Assembly: GCF_900107685.1 (NCBI RefSeq)
Contig: NZ_FNRQ01000010.1
Span: 1-64,000, forward strand
Length of the DNA: 64,000 nt
DNA from: Paraburkholderia sartisoli
GTDB taxonomy: Bacteria; Pseudomonadota; Gammaproteobacteria; Burkholderiales; Burkholderiaceae
Reading direction: 5' to 3'
The notes under the pieces were generated by a model. That model did no database searches. It saw only the letters and a program-made list of their open reading frames with translations, and was not told the origin of the DNA. Of this stretch, positions 15,880 to 24,399 are shown one piece after another (position 1 is the stretch's first letter; each line of letters begins with the position of its first letter). Both the position numbers and the translations under genes were made by a program.

Positions 15880-17749
15880 CCGTTCCAGCCGGCTCGCGCG
15901 CGACCCGTTGCGCGCCGCCGTCATGTCGTTGTTATTGCTGCTCGTCATGGCATTGGGCCGGCCGGCTGTCGCCGCGGACGATTTCCTCGATCCCGACGTC
16001 GCCTTTAAATTCAGCGCCACCGAACAGCCTGGCGAAGTCGACGTGCATTACAAGATCGCCGACGGCTACTACATGTACCGCGAGCGCTTTGCGTTCTCGA
16101 CCCGCAACGGCACGGCCAGTCTCGGCGAACCTGTTTTGCCCGCGGGCCACGTCAAGTTCGATCAGACATTCCAGAAGAACGTCGAAACGTATCGAGGCGA
16201 ATTGACGATCCGCGTTCCCGTGAAGTCCGCGGCAAGCGGGTTCGACATTGCCGTGACATCGCAGGGATGCGCCGACGCGGGCATCTGTTATCCGCCGATG
16301 GAGCGTGTCTACCACGTGAAGGGGGCGGCGCTGCAGGCGGCTGGCGCGGGTGGTACTGCGGGCGGTGCCACGGCGAGCCCGGAGGTCTCCCAGTTTTCGC
16401 CGCTGGCCCAGAGCGGTGAGACGTCGTGGTACGAGCGGGCGACCAGCGCCGACTACGCGGCGTCACTGCTTCAGGGCGGCGGCTTTTTCGCGATCGTCGG
16501 CCTGTATTTTATTGCGGGCGTCGTGTTGAGCCTGTTGCCGTGTTCGTATCCGATGATCCCGATTCTGTCGGCGATCATCATTGGCGAAGGCGCGCGGGTG
16601 ACGCGGGCACGCGGATTCTCGCTGTCGGTGGCGTATGTGATCGGCATGGCGCTCGTCTATACCGCGCTGGGCATCGTCGCGGCGCTCGTCGGGCAGAGCC
16701 TCGGCGCGTGGCTCCAGAATCCGTGGGTGCTCGGCGCGTTTGGCGTTCTGTTGACTGTCTTCGCTCTGACGTTGATCGCCGGTTTCGATATCGCGTTGCC
16801 GCGACGCTGGCAGGACGGCGCCGCACGCGTCTCGCAAGGCCCCTCCGGTGGCAAATTCGCCGCTGTGGCGGGCATGGGCGCGCTGTCCGCGCTGGTGGTG
16901 GGCGCGTGCATGACGGCGCCGCTCTTCGCCGTTCTCGCGTTTATCGCGCACACGGGCAACGCGTTGCTGGGTGGCGCCGCGCTGTTTTCGATGGGAATCG
17001 GCCTCGGCGTGCCGCTGCTGATCATCGGTCTTGGCGCTGGAACACTGCTGCCACGCGCGGGTGTGTGGATGGACAGTGTGAAGGTATTTTTCGGGGTCGT
17101 ATTGCTGGCGGCCGCCTTATGGATCGTCTGGCCGGTGCTGGGCGCCAGCGTGCAGATGCTGCTGGGTGCGCTCTGGCTGTTGATCGCCGCGGCTGCGCTG
17201 GGGTTGTTCACGCCGGGTGCTGGTGGCAATTCGGTGTGGCGTCGGCTTGGCCGTGGCGTGGGTGCAGCGCTGACAATCTGGGCTGCCGTCCTGCTGGTGG
17301 GGCTCGCAGCCGGATCAACCGATCCGTTGCGTCCGCTCGCGGTACTCGCGGCGCGCGGCGGCGCATCGGTCGCGGACGCGTCCGCAGGCCAACTGGTGTT
17401 CGCGCCTGTACGCTCGTCGGGGCAACTCGACGAGGCCGTCAAAACCGGGGCTCAACCCGCGATGCTCGATTTTTATGCGGACTGGTGCGTTAGTTGCAAG
17501 GAGATGGAGAAGTTCACGTTCAGCGATCCGCGCGTGCGTGCGAAGCTGCAGCAACTCAATCTGCTGCGCGCCGACGTGACAGCCAACAATCCCGACGACC
17601 AGGCGCTGCTCAAGCGCTTCAAGCTGTTCGGGCCGCCTGCGATCATCTTCTTCGATCATGGCGGTAACGAAGTGCTGCGAGTCGTCGGCTATGAGTCGGC
17701 GGACGTGTTCCTGCGCAGTCTGGAGCGTGCCGCGGCGGTGAAGTCGTAG
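15872..17749 (+). CDS. dsbD: Thiol:disulfide interchange protein DsbD
   Basis: DsbD moves electrons from cytosolic thioredoxin across the inner membrane to periplasmic partners such as DsbC and the cytochrome c thiol pathway. From ATG 15872 the 625-residue product has a signal peptide (about residues 1-34, cut near AVA-ADD), the periplasmic alpha domain with Cys near 133 and 139, eight or so membrane segments with the redox cysteines in LLPCSYP (about 224) and GACMTAP (about 346), and a C-terminal thioredoxin domain with WCVSC (about 539-542). Upstream ATGs at 15833 and 15848 are possible; 15872 leaves the best signal peptide and only an 8-bp overlap with cutA. Confidence 0.95.
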   Translation: MFNRSSRLARDPLRAAVMSLLLLLVMALGRPAVAADDFLDPDVAFKFSATEQPGEVDVHYKIADGYYMYRERFAFSTRNGTASLGEPVLPAGHVKFDQTFQKNVETYRGELTIRVPVKSAASGFDIAVTSQGCADAGICYPPMERVYHVKGAALQAAGAGGTAGGATASPEVSQFSPLAQSGETSWYERATSADYAASLLQGGGFFAIVGLYFIAGVVLSLLPCSYPMIPILSAIIIGEGARVTRARGFSLSVAYVIGMALVYTALGIVAALVGQSLGAWLQNPWVLGAFGVLLTVFALTLIAGFDIALPRRWQDGAARVSQGPSGGKFAAVAGMGALSALVVGACMTAPLFAVLAFIAHTGNALLGGAALFSMGIGLGVPLLIIGLGAGTLLPRAGVWMDSVKVFFGVVLLAAALWIVWPVLGASVQMLLGALWLLIAAAALGLFTPGAGGNSVWRRLGRGVGAALTIWAAVLLVGLAAGSTDPLRPLAVLAARGGASVADASAGQLVFAPVRSSGQLDEAVKTGAQPAMLDFYADWCVSCKEMEKFTFSDPRVRAKLQQLNLLRADVTANNPDDQALLKRFKLFGPPAIIFFDHGGNEVLRVVGYESADVFLRSLERAAAVKS

Positions 17750-17859
17750 CGAGTCTATGTGATGCAGGTACACGGCCTGGCAAGATTGGCGAGGCGTGTC
17801 GTGTCGCCGATGCAACCGCGCGTACATCGCTAACCGCCGGCATGCGTCATTCAGCTTGA

Positions 17860-17893
17860 AAAAAAGCGCTTCGCAATCGCGAAGCGCTTTTTT
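17860..17893. terminator. Bidirectional terminator between dsbD and hemB
   Basis: AAAAAAGCGCTTCGC (17860-17874), AATC loop, GCGAAGCGCTTTTTT (17879-17893): a perfect 15-bp stem with A and T runs on both sides, serving the convergent genes dsbD (plus) and hemB (minus). Confidence 0.95.
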
Positions 17894-17925
17894 ACGTGAA
17901 GGCCGCTCCAACGCGCCCGAAACCG

Positions 17926-18924
17926 CTACTTCTGCGACTTCAGGATCCGCGCCGCATCGAGTGCGAAGTACGTCAGCACGCCATCCGCACCGGCGCGCTT
18001 GAACGCCAGCAGCGATTCCATCATCGCCTTGTCGTGATCGAGCCAGCCGTTTTGCGCCGCCGCCTTCAGCATCGCGTACTCGCCGCTCACCTGATACACG
18101 TACGTCGGAAACCGGAACTCGTCTTTCACGCGACGAACGATGTCGAGATACGGCATCCCAGGCTTCACCATCACCATGTCCGCGCCTTCTTCGATGTCCA
18201 TGCGCACTTCGCGCAGGGCTTCGTCGGAATTCGCCGGGTCCATCTGATACTGCATCTTGTTGCTCTTGCCGAGGTTCGTCGCCGAACCGACGGCATCGCG
18301 GAACGGGCCATAGAACGCCGAAGCGAACTTGGCTGCGTACGCCATGATCCGCGTATGGATGAAATCCTCGCTCTCGAGCATTTCGCGGATCGCGCCGATC
18401 CGGCCGTCCATCATGTCCGATGGCGCGACGATGTCGACACCCGCCTCGGCCTGCGCGCGCGCCTGCTCCAGCAGGATTTCGACCGTCTGGTCGTTGATCA
18501 CGTAACCCGCTTCGTCGAGCACGCCGTCCTGCCCGTGACTCGTGTACGGATCGAGCGCGACGTCGGCCAGCACGCCAAGATCGGGGAAATGTTTCTTCAA
18601 CTCGCGGATTGCGCGCGGAATCAGACCGGCTGCGTTCGTGGCTTCGCGCCCGTCGGGCGTCTTCAACGAGGGCTCGATCGCCGGGAACAGCGAAATCACA
18701 GGCACGCCAAGCTCGACACACTGTTCGGCGACGCCCATCAGCAGATCCACCGAAACACGCTCGACGCCGGGCATCGACGCGACGGCTTGCCGCACGTTCG
18801 TGCCTTCGACGACGAAAACCGGGTAGATCAGATCGTTGGTGGTGAGAATGTTTTCGCGCATCAGACGGCGCGAAAAGTCGTCACGGCGCATGCGGCGCGG
18901 ACGGTGATGCGGATAAAAGCTCAT
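17926..18924 (-). CDS. hemB: Delta-aminolevulinic acid dehydratase (porphobilinogen synthase)
   Basis: HemB condenses two 5-aminolevulinate molecules to porphobilinogen in haem and sirohaem synthesis. The 332-residue product MSFYPHHRPRRMRRDDFSRR has both active-site lysine regions, AAKFASAFYGPFRDA and MVMVKPGMPYLD. The metal site reads VALDPYTSHGQDGV, with aspartate where zinc enzymes have cysteines, so this is the zinc-independent, magnesium-responsive type known from Pseudomonas aeruginosa. ATG 18924 is chosen over a GTG at 18966 because the family starts MSFYPHHRPRRMRRD, although no clear ribosome binding site precedes it. Confidence 0.96.
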   Translation of the reverse strand: MSFYPHHRPRRMRRDDFSRRLMRENILTTNDLIYPVFVVEGTNVRQAVASMPGVERVSVDLLMGVAEQCVELGVPVISLFPAIEPSLKTPDGREATNAAGLIPRAIRELKKHFPDLGVLADVALDPYTSHGQDGVLDEAGYVINDQTVEILLEQARAQAEAGVDIVAPSDMMDGRIGAIREMLESEDFIHTRIMAYAAKFASAFYGPFRDAVGSATNLGKSNKMQYQMDPANSDEALREVRMDIEEGADMVMVKPGMPYLDIVRRVKDEFRFPTYVYQVSGEYAMLKAAAQNGWLDHDKAMMESLLAFKRAGADGVLTYFALDAARILKSQK

Positions 18925-18992
18925 GTCAGTATCGTGCGTGGAGAATGTCGAAAAATGCCTGCCCACCGCGTTGCCAAACCTTTTTGAGACAA

Positions 18993-19003
18993 TGGTATAT
19001 CAT
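18993..19003. promoter_or_regulatory. Near-symmetric extended -10 element between hemB and a candidate sRNA
   Basis: TG (18993-18994), one base, TATATC (18996-19001) reads as an extended -10 rightward, and the complement reads GGTATGATATACC with TATGAT leftward toward hemB. GGTAT (18994-18998) and ATACC (19002-19006) are an inverted repeat. A weak -35, TTGCCA (18971-18976), lies 19 bp left of the rightward box. Confidence 0.45.
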
Positions 19004-19007
19004 ACCG

Positions 19008-19116
19008 ATCGAGCAAGGCGCCATGCGCTGACCTCCCCGCTTCTCCTCCCTGAGCGGGTGCCTGTCGTTTTTCGATTAGGCTGTTTGACCCGCCGTCTCT
19101 AGCGGCGGGTTTTTTT
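19008..19116 (+). ncRNA. Candidate small RNA with anti-Shine-Dalgarno loop and intrinsic terminator
   Basis: Both flanking genes are on the minus strand, yet a plus-strand terminator ends this gap: ACCCGCCG (19088-19095), 7-nt loop, CGGCGGGT (19103-19110), then T7. Upstream lies a hairpin, CCCGCT (19036-19041) / AGCGGG (19053-19058), whose 11-nt loop holds CTCCTCCC (19043-19050), complementary to ribosome binding sites; ACCTCCCC also occurs at 19031-19038. An extended -10 stands about 7 bp before the proposed start. No plausible ORF is present. The layout resembles trans-acting sRNAs with C-rich loops; the 5' end is a guess. Confidence 0.5.
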
Positions 19117-19158
19117 ATGGGCGGCCGAAACAACACAAGTGGGCCAGTACGGCGCGGC

Positions 19159-19812
19159 TTACGCAGCTGGCGCTTCACCTTCGCTAGCGGCTGGAATCAG
19201 CCAGCTTTCGAGCAGTGCGTGCGCCTCATCCAGTCCGACGCGCTTGAGCGCGGAAAAAAGCTGCACGGTCAATTCGCCCTGATAACCCGCCGCACGGTAC
19301 TCGGCGAGCCCTTTCTGTGTCGAACGCAACGCGTTGACGCTTTCCTGGCGCGTCAATTTGTCGCACTTCGTGAGCAGCGTGTGGATCGGCTTGCCGGTGG
19401 GCGCAAACCATTCGATCATCCGGCGATCCAGATCGGTGAGCGGGCGGCGCGAATCCATCATCAGGATCATGCCGCGCAACTGCGCGCGCGACTGCAGGTA
19501 CGACGACAGCAGCGCCTCCCAGTGGGCTTTCGCGGCGCCCGGCACTTCGGCGTAGCCGTAGCCCGGCAGGTCGACGAGATGGGCCACCGGCTCGTCAGCG
19601 GGGCCGACGGAGAAGTAGTTGATGTGCTGCGTGCGCCCGGGTGTCTTGCTGGCGAAGGCCAGCCGCTTCTGATTGCACAGCAGGTTGATCGCGGTCGACT
19701 TCCCGGCATTGGAGCGCCCGGCAAAGGCGACTTCGGGTTGAGACGTGGCCGGCAGATCACGCAGGTGATTCACAGTCGTGAAAAAACGGGCTTGGTGGAG
19801 CAGGAAGGACAT
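19159..19812 (-). CDS. engB: Ribosome biogenesis GTP-binding protein EngB (YihA/YsxC)
   Basis: EngB is an essential GTPase of the TRAFAC class acting in 50S subunit assembly and linked to cell division. The 217-residue product has Walker A GRSNAGKST (about residues 32-40), the switch region TPGRTQHINYF, G3 DLPGYGYAE and G4 TKCDKL. ATG 19812 (MSFLLHQARFFTTVNHLRDL) is chosen over the longer frame to 19863, which lacks family support. Upstream it faces the cytochrome c4 gene divergently; downstream is the sRNA candidate and hemB. Confidence 0.95.
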   Translation of the reverse strand: MSFLLHQARFFTTVNHLRDLPATSQPEVAFAGRSNAGKSTAINLLCNQKRLAFASKTPGRTQHINYFSVGPADEPVAHLVDLPGYGYAEVPGAAKAHWEALLSSYLQSRAQLRGMILMMDSRRPLTDLDRRMIEWFAPTGKPIHTLLTKCDKLTRQESVNALRSTQKGLAEYRAAGYQGELTVQLFSALKRVGLDEAHALLESWLIPAASEGEAPAA

Positions 19813-19893
19813 GAGGGAACCAGGATGTGAGACGCCCGGTAGCCCGGAGCGGGGACGGGACAAGCCCGACTGGCGTCTTCGCGATTAGCGAGT

Positions 19894-19905
19894 TATTGTA
19901 CAATA
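19894..19905. promoter_or_regulatory. Palindromic -10 element in the engB / cytochrome c4 divergent gap
   Basis: TATTGTACAATA is a perfect 12-bp palindrome that gives TACAAT on both strands, in the 231-bp gap between engB (minus) and the c4 gene (plus). No convincing -35 box was found on either side, so it could instead be an operator. The rest of the gap, including 19906-20043, shows nothing else recognisable. Confidence 0.4.
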
Positions 19906-20043
19906 CGGCGGTTTACTGGAGACCGGCGAGGCAAGGAGCGTGCCTTACGGGCAATGGCCTCGGCAGTAAAGAATCGCAGTAAAAGCATCACCGTCGTATT
20001 TTGCAGAACCTCTAATTCCCACAAGACGAAACAGGGTGTGCGA

Positions 20044-20697
20044 ATGAATCGACTGTTCAGGTCTCTGATGGTGCTTCAAGTTGCGGCAGGTCTTTCAGGT
20101 TGGGTGGTCGAGGCAAGAGCAGCGGATCCGGCAAAGCCGGACGTGAATCGGGGGCAGGCAATCGCGGCGCAGGTTTGCGCTTCGTGCCACGGCGCGGACG
20201 GTAACAGTGCCGGCGGCGCGTATCCGAAGCTGGCTGGTCAACACCCCGAGTACCTCGTCAAGCAGCTCAAGGATTTCAAGACGCAGCCGGGTGCAAAGCA
20301 GCCGGCGCGTAACAATGCGATCATGGCGGGCATGGCTGCCGCGCTATCCGATCAGGACATGATCAACGTAGCCGCGTATTTCGCGACGCAGGTGCCAAAG
20401 CCCGGCTACGCGCACAACAAGGACACGGTGCCGCTCGGGCAGAAGATCTATCGCGGTGGAATTGCCGACAAGGGCGTTCCGGCGTGCGCGAGCTGCCACG
20501 GCCCAACGGGCCAGGGCATTCCGTCGCAGTATCCCCGTCTGTCGGGGCAGTGGGCAGATTACACGGTGGCGCAGCTGACCGCGTTCACGCAGGGGCCGGG
20601 CGCTCGCAACAACAACGAAGCGATGCACACCATCGCGTATCGTTTGTCGGATAGCGAGATCAAGGCAGTAGCGGATTACATCGCGGGTCTGCATTAA
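20044..20697 (+). CDS. Di-haem cytochrome c4
   Basis: This is a periplasmic or membrane-associated electron carrier that usually donates to terminal oxidases. The 217-residue product has a signal peptide cut near EARA-ADP (residue 26), then two similar cytochrome domains with haem motifs CASCH at 45-49 and CASCH at 148-152. Methionines in NAIMAGM and EAMHTIAYRLSD are likely axial ligands. ATG 20044 is preferred to the long frame from 19954 because only it begins with a signal peptide (MNRLFRSLMV). It lies directly before resB-ccsB, which mature such cytochromes, so the three form a functional block. Confidence 0.94.
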   Translation: MNRLFRSLMVLQVAAGLSGWVVEARAADPAKPDVNRGQAIAAQVCASCHGADGNSAGGAYPKLAGQHPEYLVKQLKDFKTQPGAKQPARNNAIMAGMAAALSDQDMINVAAYFATQVPKPGYAHNKDTVPLGQKIYRGGIADKGVPACASCHGPTGQGIPSQYPRLSGQWADYTVAQLTAFTQGPGARNNNEAMHTIAYRLSDSEIKAVADYIAGLH

Positions 20698-20747
20698 AGC
20701 AGTCCGCTGCAGGTACAACCGGCCCGTCGAGGCCGGTGAAAAACAAG

Positions 20748-20795
20748 AAAAGGGTGGGGGCGTCGTCTCGTGGCGATCGCCCTTCACCCTTTTTT
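20748..20795 (+). terminator. Terminator after cytochrome c4
   Basis: AAAAGGGTG (20748-20756) plus GGGCG pair with CGCCC (20778-20782) plus CACCCTTTT (20785-20793), followed by further T. It separates the c4 gene from resB. Confidence 0.85.
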
Positions 20796-20815
20796 GCTGT
20801 TCAGTCGGAGTATGA

Positions 20816-23026
20816 ATGAGCGTTACCACGTCGGGTCTGGAGTTGAAGTCGGGTCAGCGCGCGATGCGTCGTGCGGTCGAGTTGCTGAGTTCGATGCGCT
20901 TTGCGATCGCACTGCTCGTGATCCTGTCGATCGCGAGCATCATCGGTACGGTGCTCACGCAGGACGATCCGTATCCCAATTACGTCAATCAGTTCGGCCC
21001 GTTCTGGGCAGATATCTTCCGCTCGCTGAGCCTGTACACCGTGTACAGCGCGTGGTGGTTCATGCTGATCCTCGGCTTTCTGATCGTGTCGGTCTCGCTG
21101 TGCGTGATCCGCAATGCGCCGAAGATGATCGCCGACATGAAGAGCTGGAAGGACAAGGTCCGCGAAGGCAGCCTGCGTGCGTTCCATCACAAGGGTGAGT
21201 TCGCCGTGCATGGCACGCGCGCGCAGACCGCCGCGCTGCTCGCGAAACTGTCCGGCAAGCTGGGCTACAAATTCGTGGTGCGCGAGACCGAAGGCGCGAC
21301 GCTGATCGCAGCCAAGCGCGGCGCGCTGACGAAGCTCGGCTACATCTCCGCGCACATTGCCATCGTCGTGATCTGTATCGGCGGCCTGCTCGACAGCAAT
21401 CTGCCGATCAAGCTGCAGATGTGGCTCTTCGACAAGACGCCGATCCGCAGCAATACCGTCATCAACGACATTCCGGAAGTGCACCGGCTCTCGCAGTCGA
21501 ATCCGACATTCCGCGGTTACGCGTGGGTGCCGGAGGGCCAGCATGTGTCGACGGCGATCCTGAACCAGCCGGACGGCTCGCTTATTCAGGATCTGCCGTT
21601 CTCGATCGAACTGAAGAAGTTCATCGTCGATTATTACTCGACTGGCATGCCGAAGCTCTTCGCGAGCGATATCGTCGTGATCGACCACAAGACGGGCGCG
21701 CGGGTGCCGGCGCGGGTCGAAGTGAACAAGCCGTTTGAATACGATGGCGTGTCGATCTTCCAGTCGAGCTTCCAGGACGGCGGCTCGCAGATGCAGATGA
21801 CCGCGTTTCCGATGACCGGCGACACCACGAAGACCACGCCGTTCGGCGGTCCGATTGGCGGCACGGCGCCGCTCACGGCATCGATTCCGGGCGCGGACGG
21901 CGAAACCGTCGAATTTACCGATTTCCGCGCGATCAACGTCGAGAACACGTCGAACGCCAATGGTGCGACGGATGCGCGCGGCGTCGCCGCGCACCGCTCG
22001 CTCAAGGAAGCGTTCGACGAGCGTCTCGGTTCCGGCGCGAAGACGTCGAAGCCGGTCGACCTGCATAACGTCGGCCCGTCGGTCCAGTACAAGGTACGTG
22101 GCAAGGACGGCCAGGCGCGCGAGTACAACAACTACATGCTGCCCGTCGACGTGAACGGCGAGCGCATGTTCCTCGCCGGCATGCGTTTGAACCCTGACGA
22201 TCCGTTCCGCTACCTGCGCATCCCCGCCGACGCGGGCGGTACGGTCAACGAGTGGATGAACCTGCGCGCGGCGCTCGAAAATCCGGCCATTCGCGCCGAA
22301 GCCGCGCATCGCTTCGCGCTGCGCTCGGTGCCCGGCTCGAATCAGGAACTGCAGCAGCATCTTGACGAAAGCGCATCGCGCGTCCTGACCCTCTTTGCCG
22401 GCGCGGACGACGCGGGCGGCAAGGCACCGAACGGACAGGTGGTTGGCGGCTTCCAGGCGATCGCCGGCTTTATCGATCATTCCGTGCCGAAGGGCGAGCA
22501 GGAAAAGGCCGCGGGGCTGCTGTTGCGCATGCTGGAAGGCTCGATGTGGGACGTGTGGCAACTCGCCCGCGAACAGGCCGGCGAGGCCGACGTCAAGGCC
22601 GATGCGAACAACAGCCGTTTCGTGCAAAGTGCGATCAATGCGCTTTCGGACAGCTTTCTGTACGGATCGCCGGTCTATCTGCAGCTTGATTCGTTCAAGC
22701 AGATCCAGGCTTCGGTATTCCAGTTGACGCGCGCGCCCGGCAAAAAAGTCGTGTATCTTGGCAGCCTGCTCCTCGTATTGGGCATCTTCTCGATGTTCTA
22801 CGTTCGTGAACGGCGCCTGTGGTTCTGGCTCAAAGATACTGAACACGGCGTGAATGTCGTGATGGCAATGTCGAGCGCCCGCAAAACCCTCGATTTCGAG
22901 AAGGAATTTGCCCAGACGCGCGACTCAGTCGGCGCCGTGCTGGGCGTCAAACCCACCGATGCATCCGACGCCACCGGCCCTTCCGGCGCGCGCAAGTCGG
23001 CAGGCTCACAGGATTCGACCCGGTAA
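20816..23026 (+). CDS. resB: Cytochrome c biogenesis protein ResB (Ccs1)
   Basis: ResB with CcsB/CcsA forms the System II haem-transport and ligation complex of the inner membrane. The 736-residue product has three hydrophobic segments near the N terminus (RFAIALLVILSIASIIGTVL, WWFMLILGFLIVSVSLCVI, and YISAHIAIVVICIGGLLDS), a large periplasmic domain and a last membrane segment near KVVYLGSLLLVLGIFSMFYVRERRLWF. TCGGAG lies 5 nt before ATG 20816. The stop is 4 bp before ccsB, so the pair is co-transcribed. Confidence 0.95.
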   Translation: MSVTTSGLELKSGQRAMRRAVELLSSMRFAIALLVILSIASIIGTVLTQDDPYPNYVNQFGPFWADIFRSLSLYTVYSAWWFMLILGFLIVSVSLCVIRNAPKMIADMKSWKDKVREGSLRAFHHKGEFAVHGTRAQTAALLAKLSGKLGYKFVVRETEGATLIAAKRGALTKLGYISAHIAIVVICIGGLLDSNLPIKLQMWLFDKTPIRSNTVINDIPEVHRLSQSNPTFRGYAWVPEGQHVSTAILNQPDGSLIQDLPFSIELKKFIVDYYSTGMPKLFASDIVVIDHKTGARVPARVEVNKPFEYDGVSIFQSSFQDGGSQMQMTAFPMTGDTTKTTPFGGPIGGTAPLTASIPGADGETVEFTDFRAINVENTSNANGATDARGVAAHRSLKEAFDERLGSGAKTSKPVDLHNVGPSVQYKVRGKDGQAREYNNYMLPVDVNGERMFLAGMRLNPDDPFRYLRIPADAGGTVNEWMNLRAALENPAIRAEAAHRFALRSVPGSNQELQQHLDESASRVLTLFAGADDAGGKAPNGQVVGGFQAIAGFIDHSVPKGEQEKAAGLLLRMLEGSMWDVWQLAREQAGEADVKADANNSRFVQSAINALSDSFLYGSPVYLQLDSFKQIQASVFQLTRAPGKKVVYLGSLLLVLGIFSMFYVRERRLWFWLKDTEHGVNVVMAMSSARKTLDFEKEFAQTRDSVGAVLGVKPTDASDATGPSGARKSAGSQDSTR

Positions 23027-23030
23027 GATC

Positions 23031-24230
23031 ATGGACTTGTCTCAGGTTTCCCCTTCCTCTTCGCGCAAGCATGCGCCCGCCAATCCAGCGTTCGACGCCG
23101 CGCTTTTCGACGAGCGTCCGTTCCTGAAGCGCCTCGGCGTCGTCGACTGGCTGTTTGCGCTGGCGATGGTCGCGGGCGCGGGTTTCGCGCTGTCGCGCTA
23201 TCACCCGTTCATGAACTACTACGACAAACTGGTGCTGGTGTGCGCGGTGCCGGTTTTCGTCGTCCTCGGCTGGCGCTGGAAGCCGGCACGGCTCCTGATC
23301 GCGGGTATCGCCGTGCTGTCGCTGTTCTCGATCCAGCTCTATCACGGCGATCTGACCCGCGCCGACAGTACGTTCTTCCTCAAGTATTTCCTGTCGAGCC
23401 AGTCGGCCATTCTGTGGATGAGCGCGCTCTTCGTGCTCGCCACACTGTTCTACTGGATCGGCCTGCTGTCGCGTTCGCCGACGGGTGCCGCGATCGGCTC
23501 GAAGATGACCTGGGCCGCTGTTTTGATGGGCTTCGTGGGCCTGATGGTGCGCTGGTACGAGTCGTATCTGATCGGCGCGGACGTCGGCCATATTCCAATC
23601 TCGAACCTGTACGAAGTGTTCGTGCTGTTCAGCCTGATCACGGCGCTCTTCTATCTGTATTACGAAAAGCACTACAACACGCGTGCGCTCGGTGCGTTCG
23701 TGCTGCTCGTGATCAGCGCGGCCGTCGGCTTTCTGATGTGGTATTCGATCGCGCGCGATGCGCAGCAGATCCAGCCGCTCGTGCCGGCGCTGCAAAGCTG
23801 GTGGATGAAGATCCACGTGCCGGCGAACTTCATTGGTTACGGCAGCTTTGCGCTGTCCGCGATGGTTGGCGTCGCGTACCTGTCGAAAGAGCGCGGCGTG
23901 CTGGCTGACCGCCTGCCGCCGCTCGAGGTGCTCGACGATCTGATGTACAAGTCGATCGCCGTTGGCTTCGCGTTTTTCACGATCGCCACGATCCTCGGCG
24001 CGCTGTGGGCCGCGCAGGCATGGGGCGGCTACTGGAGCTGGGACCCGAAGGAAACCTGGGCGCTGATCGTCTGGCTGAACTACGCAGCCTGGCTGCATAT
24101 GCGGCTTATGAAGGGGCTGCGGGGCGCGGTCGCCGCCTGGTGGGCGCTGACGGGTCTGCTGGTGACGACGTTCGCCTTCCTCGGCGTGAACATGTTCCTG
24201 TCCGGGCTGCATAGTTACGGAAAGCTGTAA
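23031..24230 (+). CDS. ccsB: Cytochrome c biogenesis protein CcsB/CcsA (ResC), haem exporter
   Basis: This is the haem-handling partner of ResB in System II; it presents haem to apocytochromes outside the membrane. The 399-residue product has about eight membrane segments and the tryptophan-rich haem-binding motif WGGYWSWDPKETW (around residues 331-343), plus histidines flanking it. A longer frame from 22908 overlaps resB and has no family match before MDLSQVSPSSS, so ATG 23031 is used. A strong terminator follows. Confidence 0.95.
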   Translation: MDLSQVSPSSSRKHAPANPAFDAALFDERPFLKRLGVVDWLFALAMVAGAGFALSRYHPFMNYYDKLVLVCAVPVFVVLGWRWKPARLLIAGIAVLSLFSIQLYHGDLTRADSTFFLKYFLSSQSAILWMSALFVLATLFYWIGLLSRSPTGAAIGSKMTWAAVLMGFVGLMVRWYESYLIGADVGHIPISNLYEVFVLFSLITALFYLYYEKHYNTRALGAFVLLVISAAVGFLMWYSIARDAQQIQPLVPALQSWWMKIHVPANFIGYGSFALSAMVGVAYLSKERGVLADRLPPLEVLDDLMYKSIAVGFAFFTIATILGALWAAQAWGGYWSWDPKETWALIVWLNYAAWLHMRLMKGLRGAVAAWWALTGLLVTTFAFLGVNMFLSGLHSYGKL

Positions 24231-24256
24231 GATTTCTGGTTCTCTCCCGACTGAAT

Positions 24257-24290
24257 AACCGCCGGCATGCTTCGCACCGGCGGTTTTTTT
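24257..24290 (+). terminator. Terminator after ccsB
   Basis: AACCGCCGG (24257-24265) and CCGGCGGTT (24277-24285) with a T7 tract end the resB-ccsB transcript. Confidence 0.95.
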
Positions 24291-24399
24291 ATGGCGACGC
24301 GGAATTTTCGCGAATCCAGACTGTTTGTCCGGATAGGACACAGGCAGGCAAGGTCGAACGATCATGAACGTGGCCCGCACGGCCATCGAGGAGCAGCAG

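Noticed and set aside
16426..17493. 355-codon plus-strand frame inside dsbD
   Set aside because: Alternative frame of dsbD; Arg/Gly-rich product without family features.
20801..22846. 681-codon minus-strand frame across resB
   Set aside because: Antisense shadow of resB with biased Arg/His/Ala composition and no recognisable motif.
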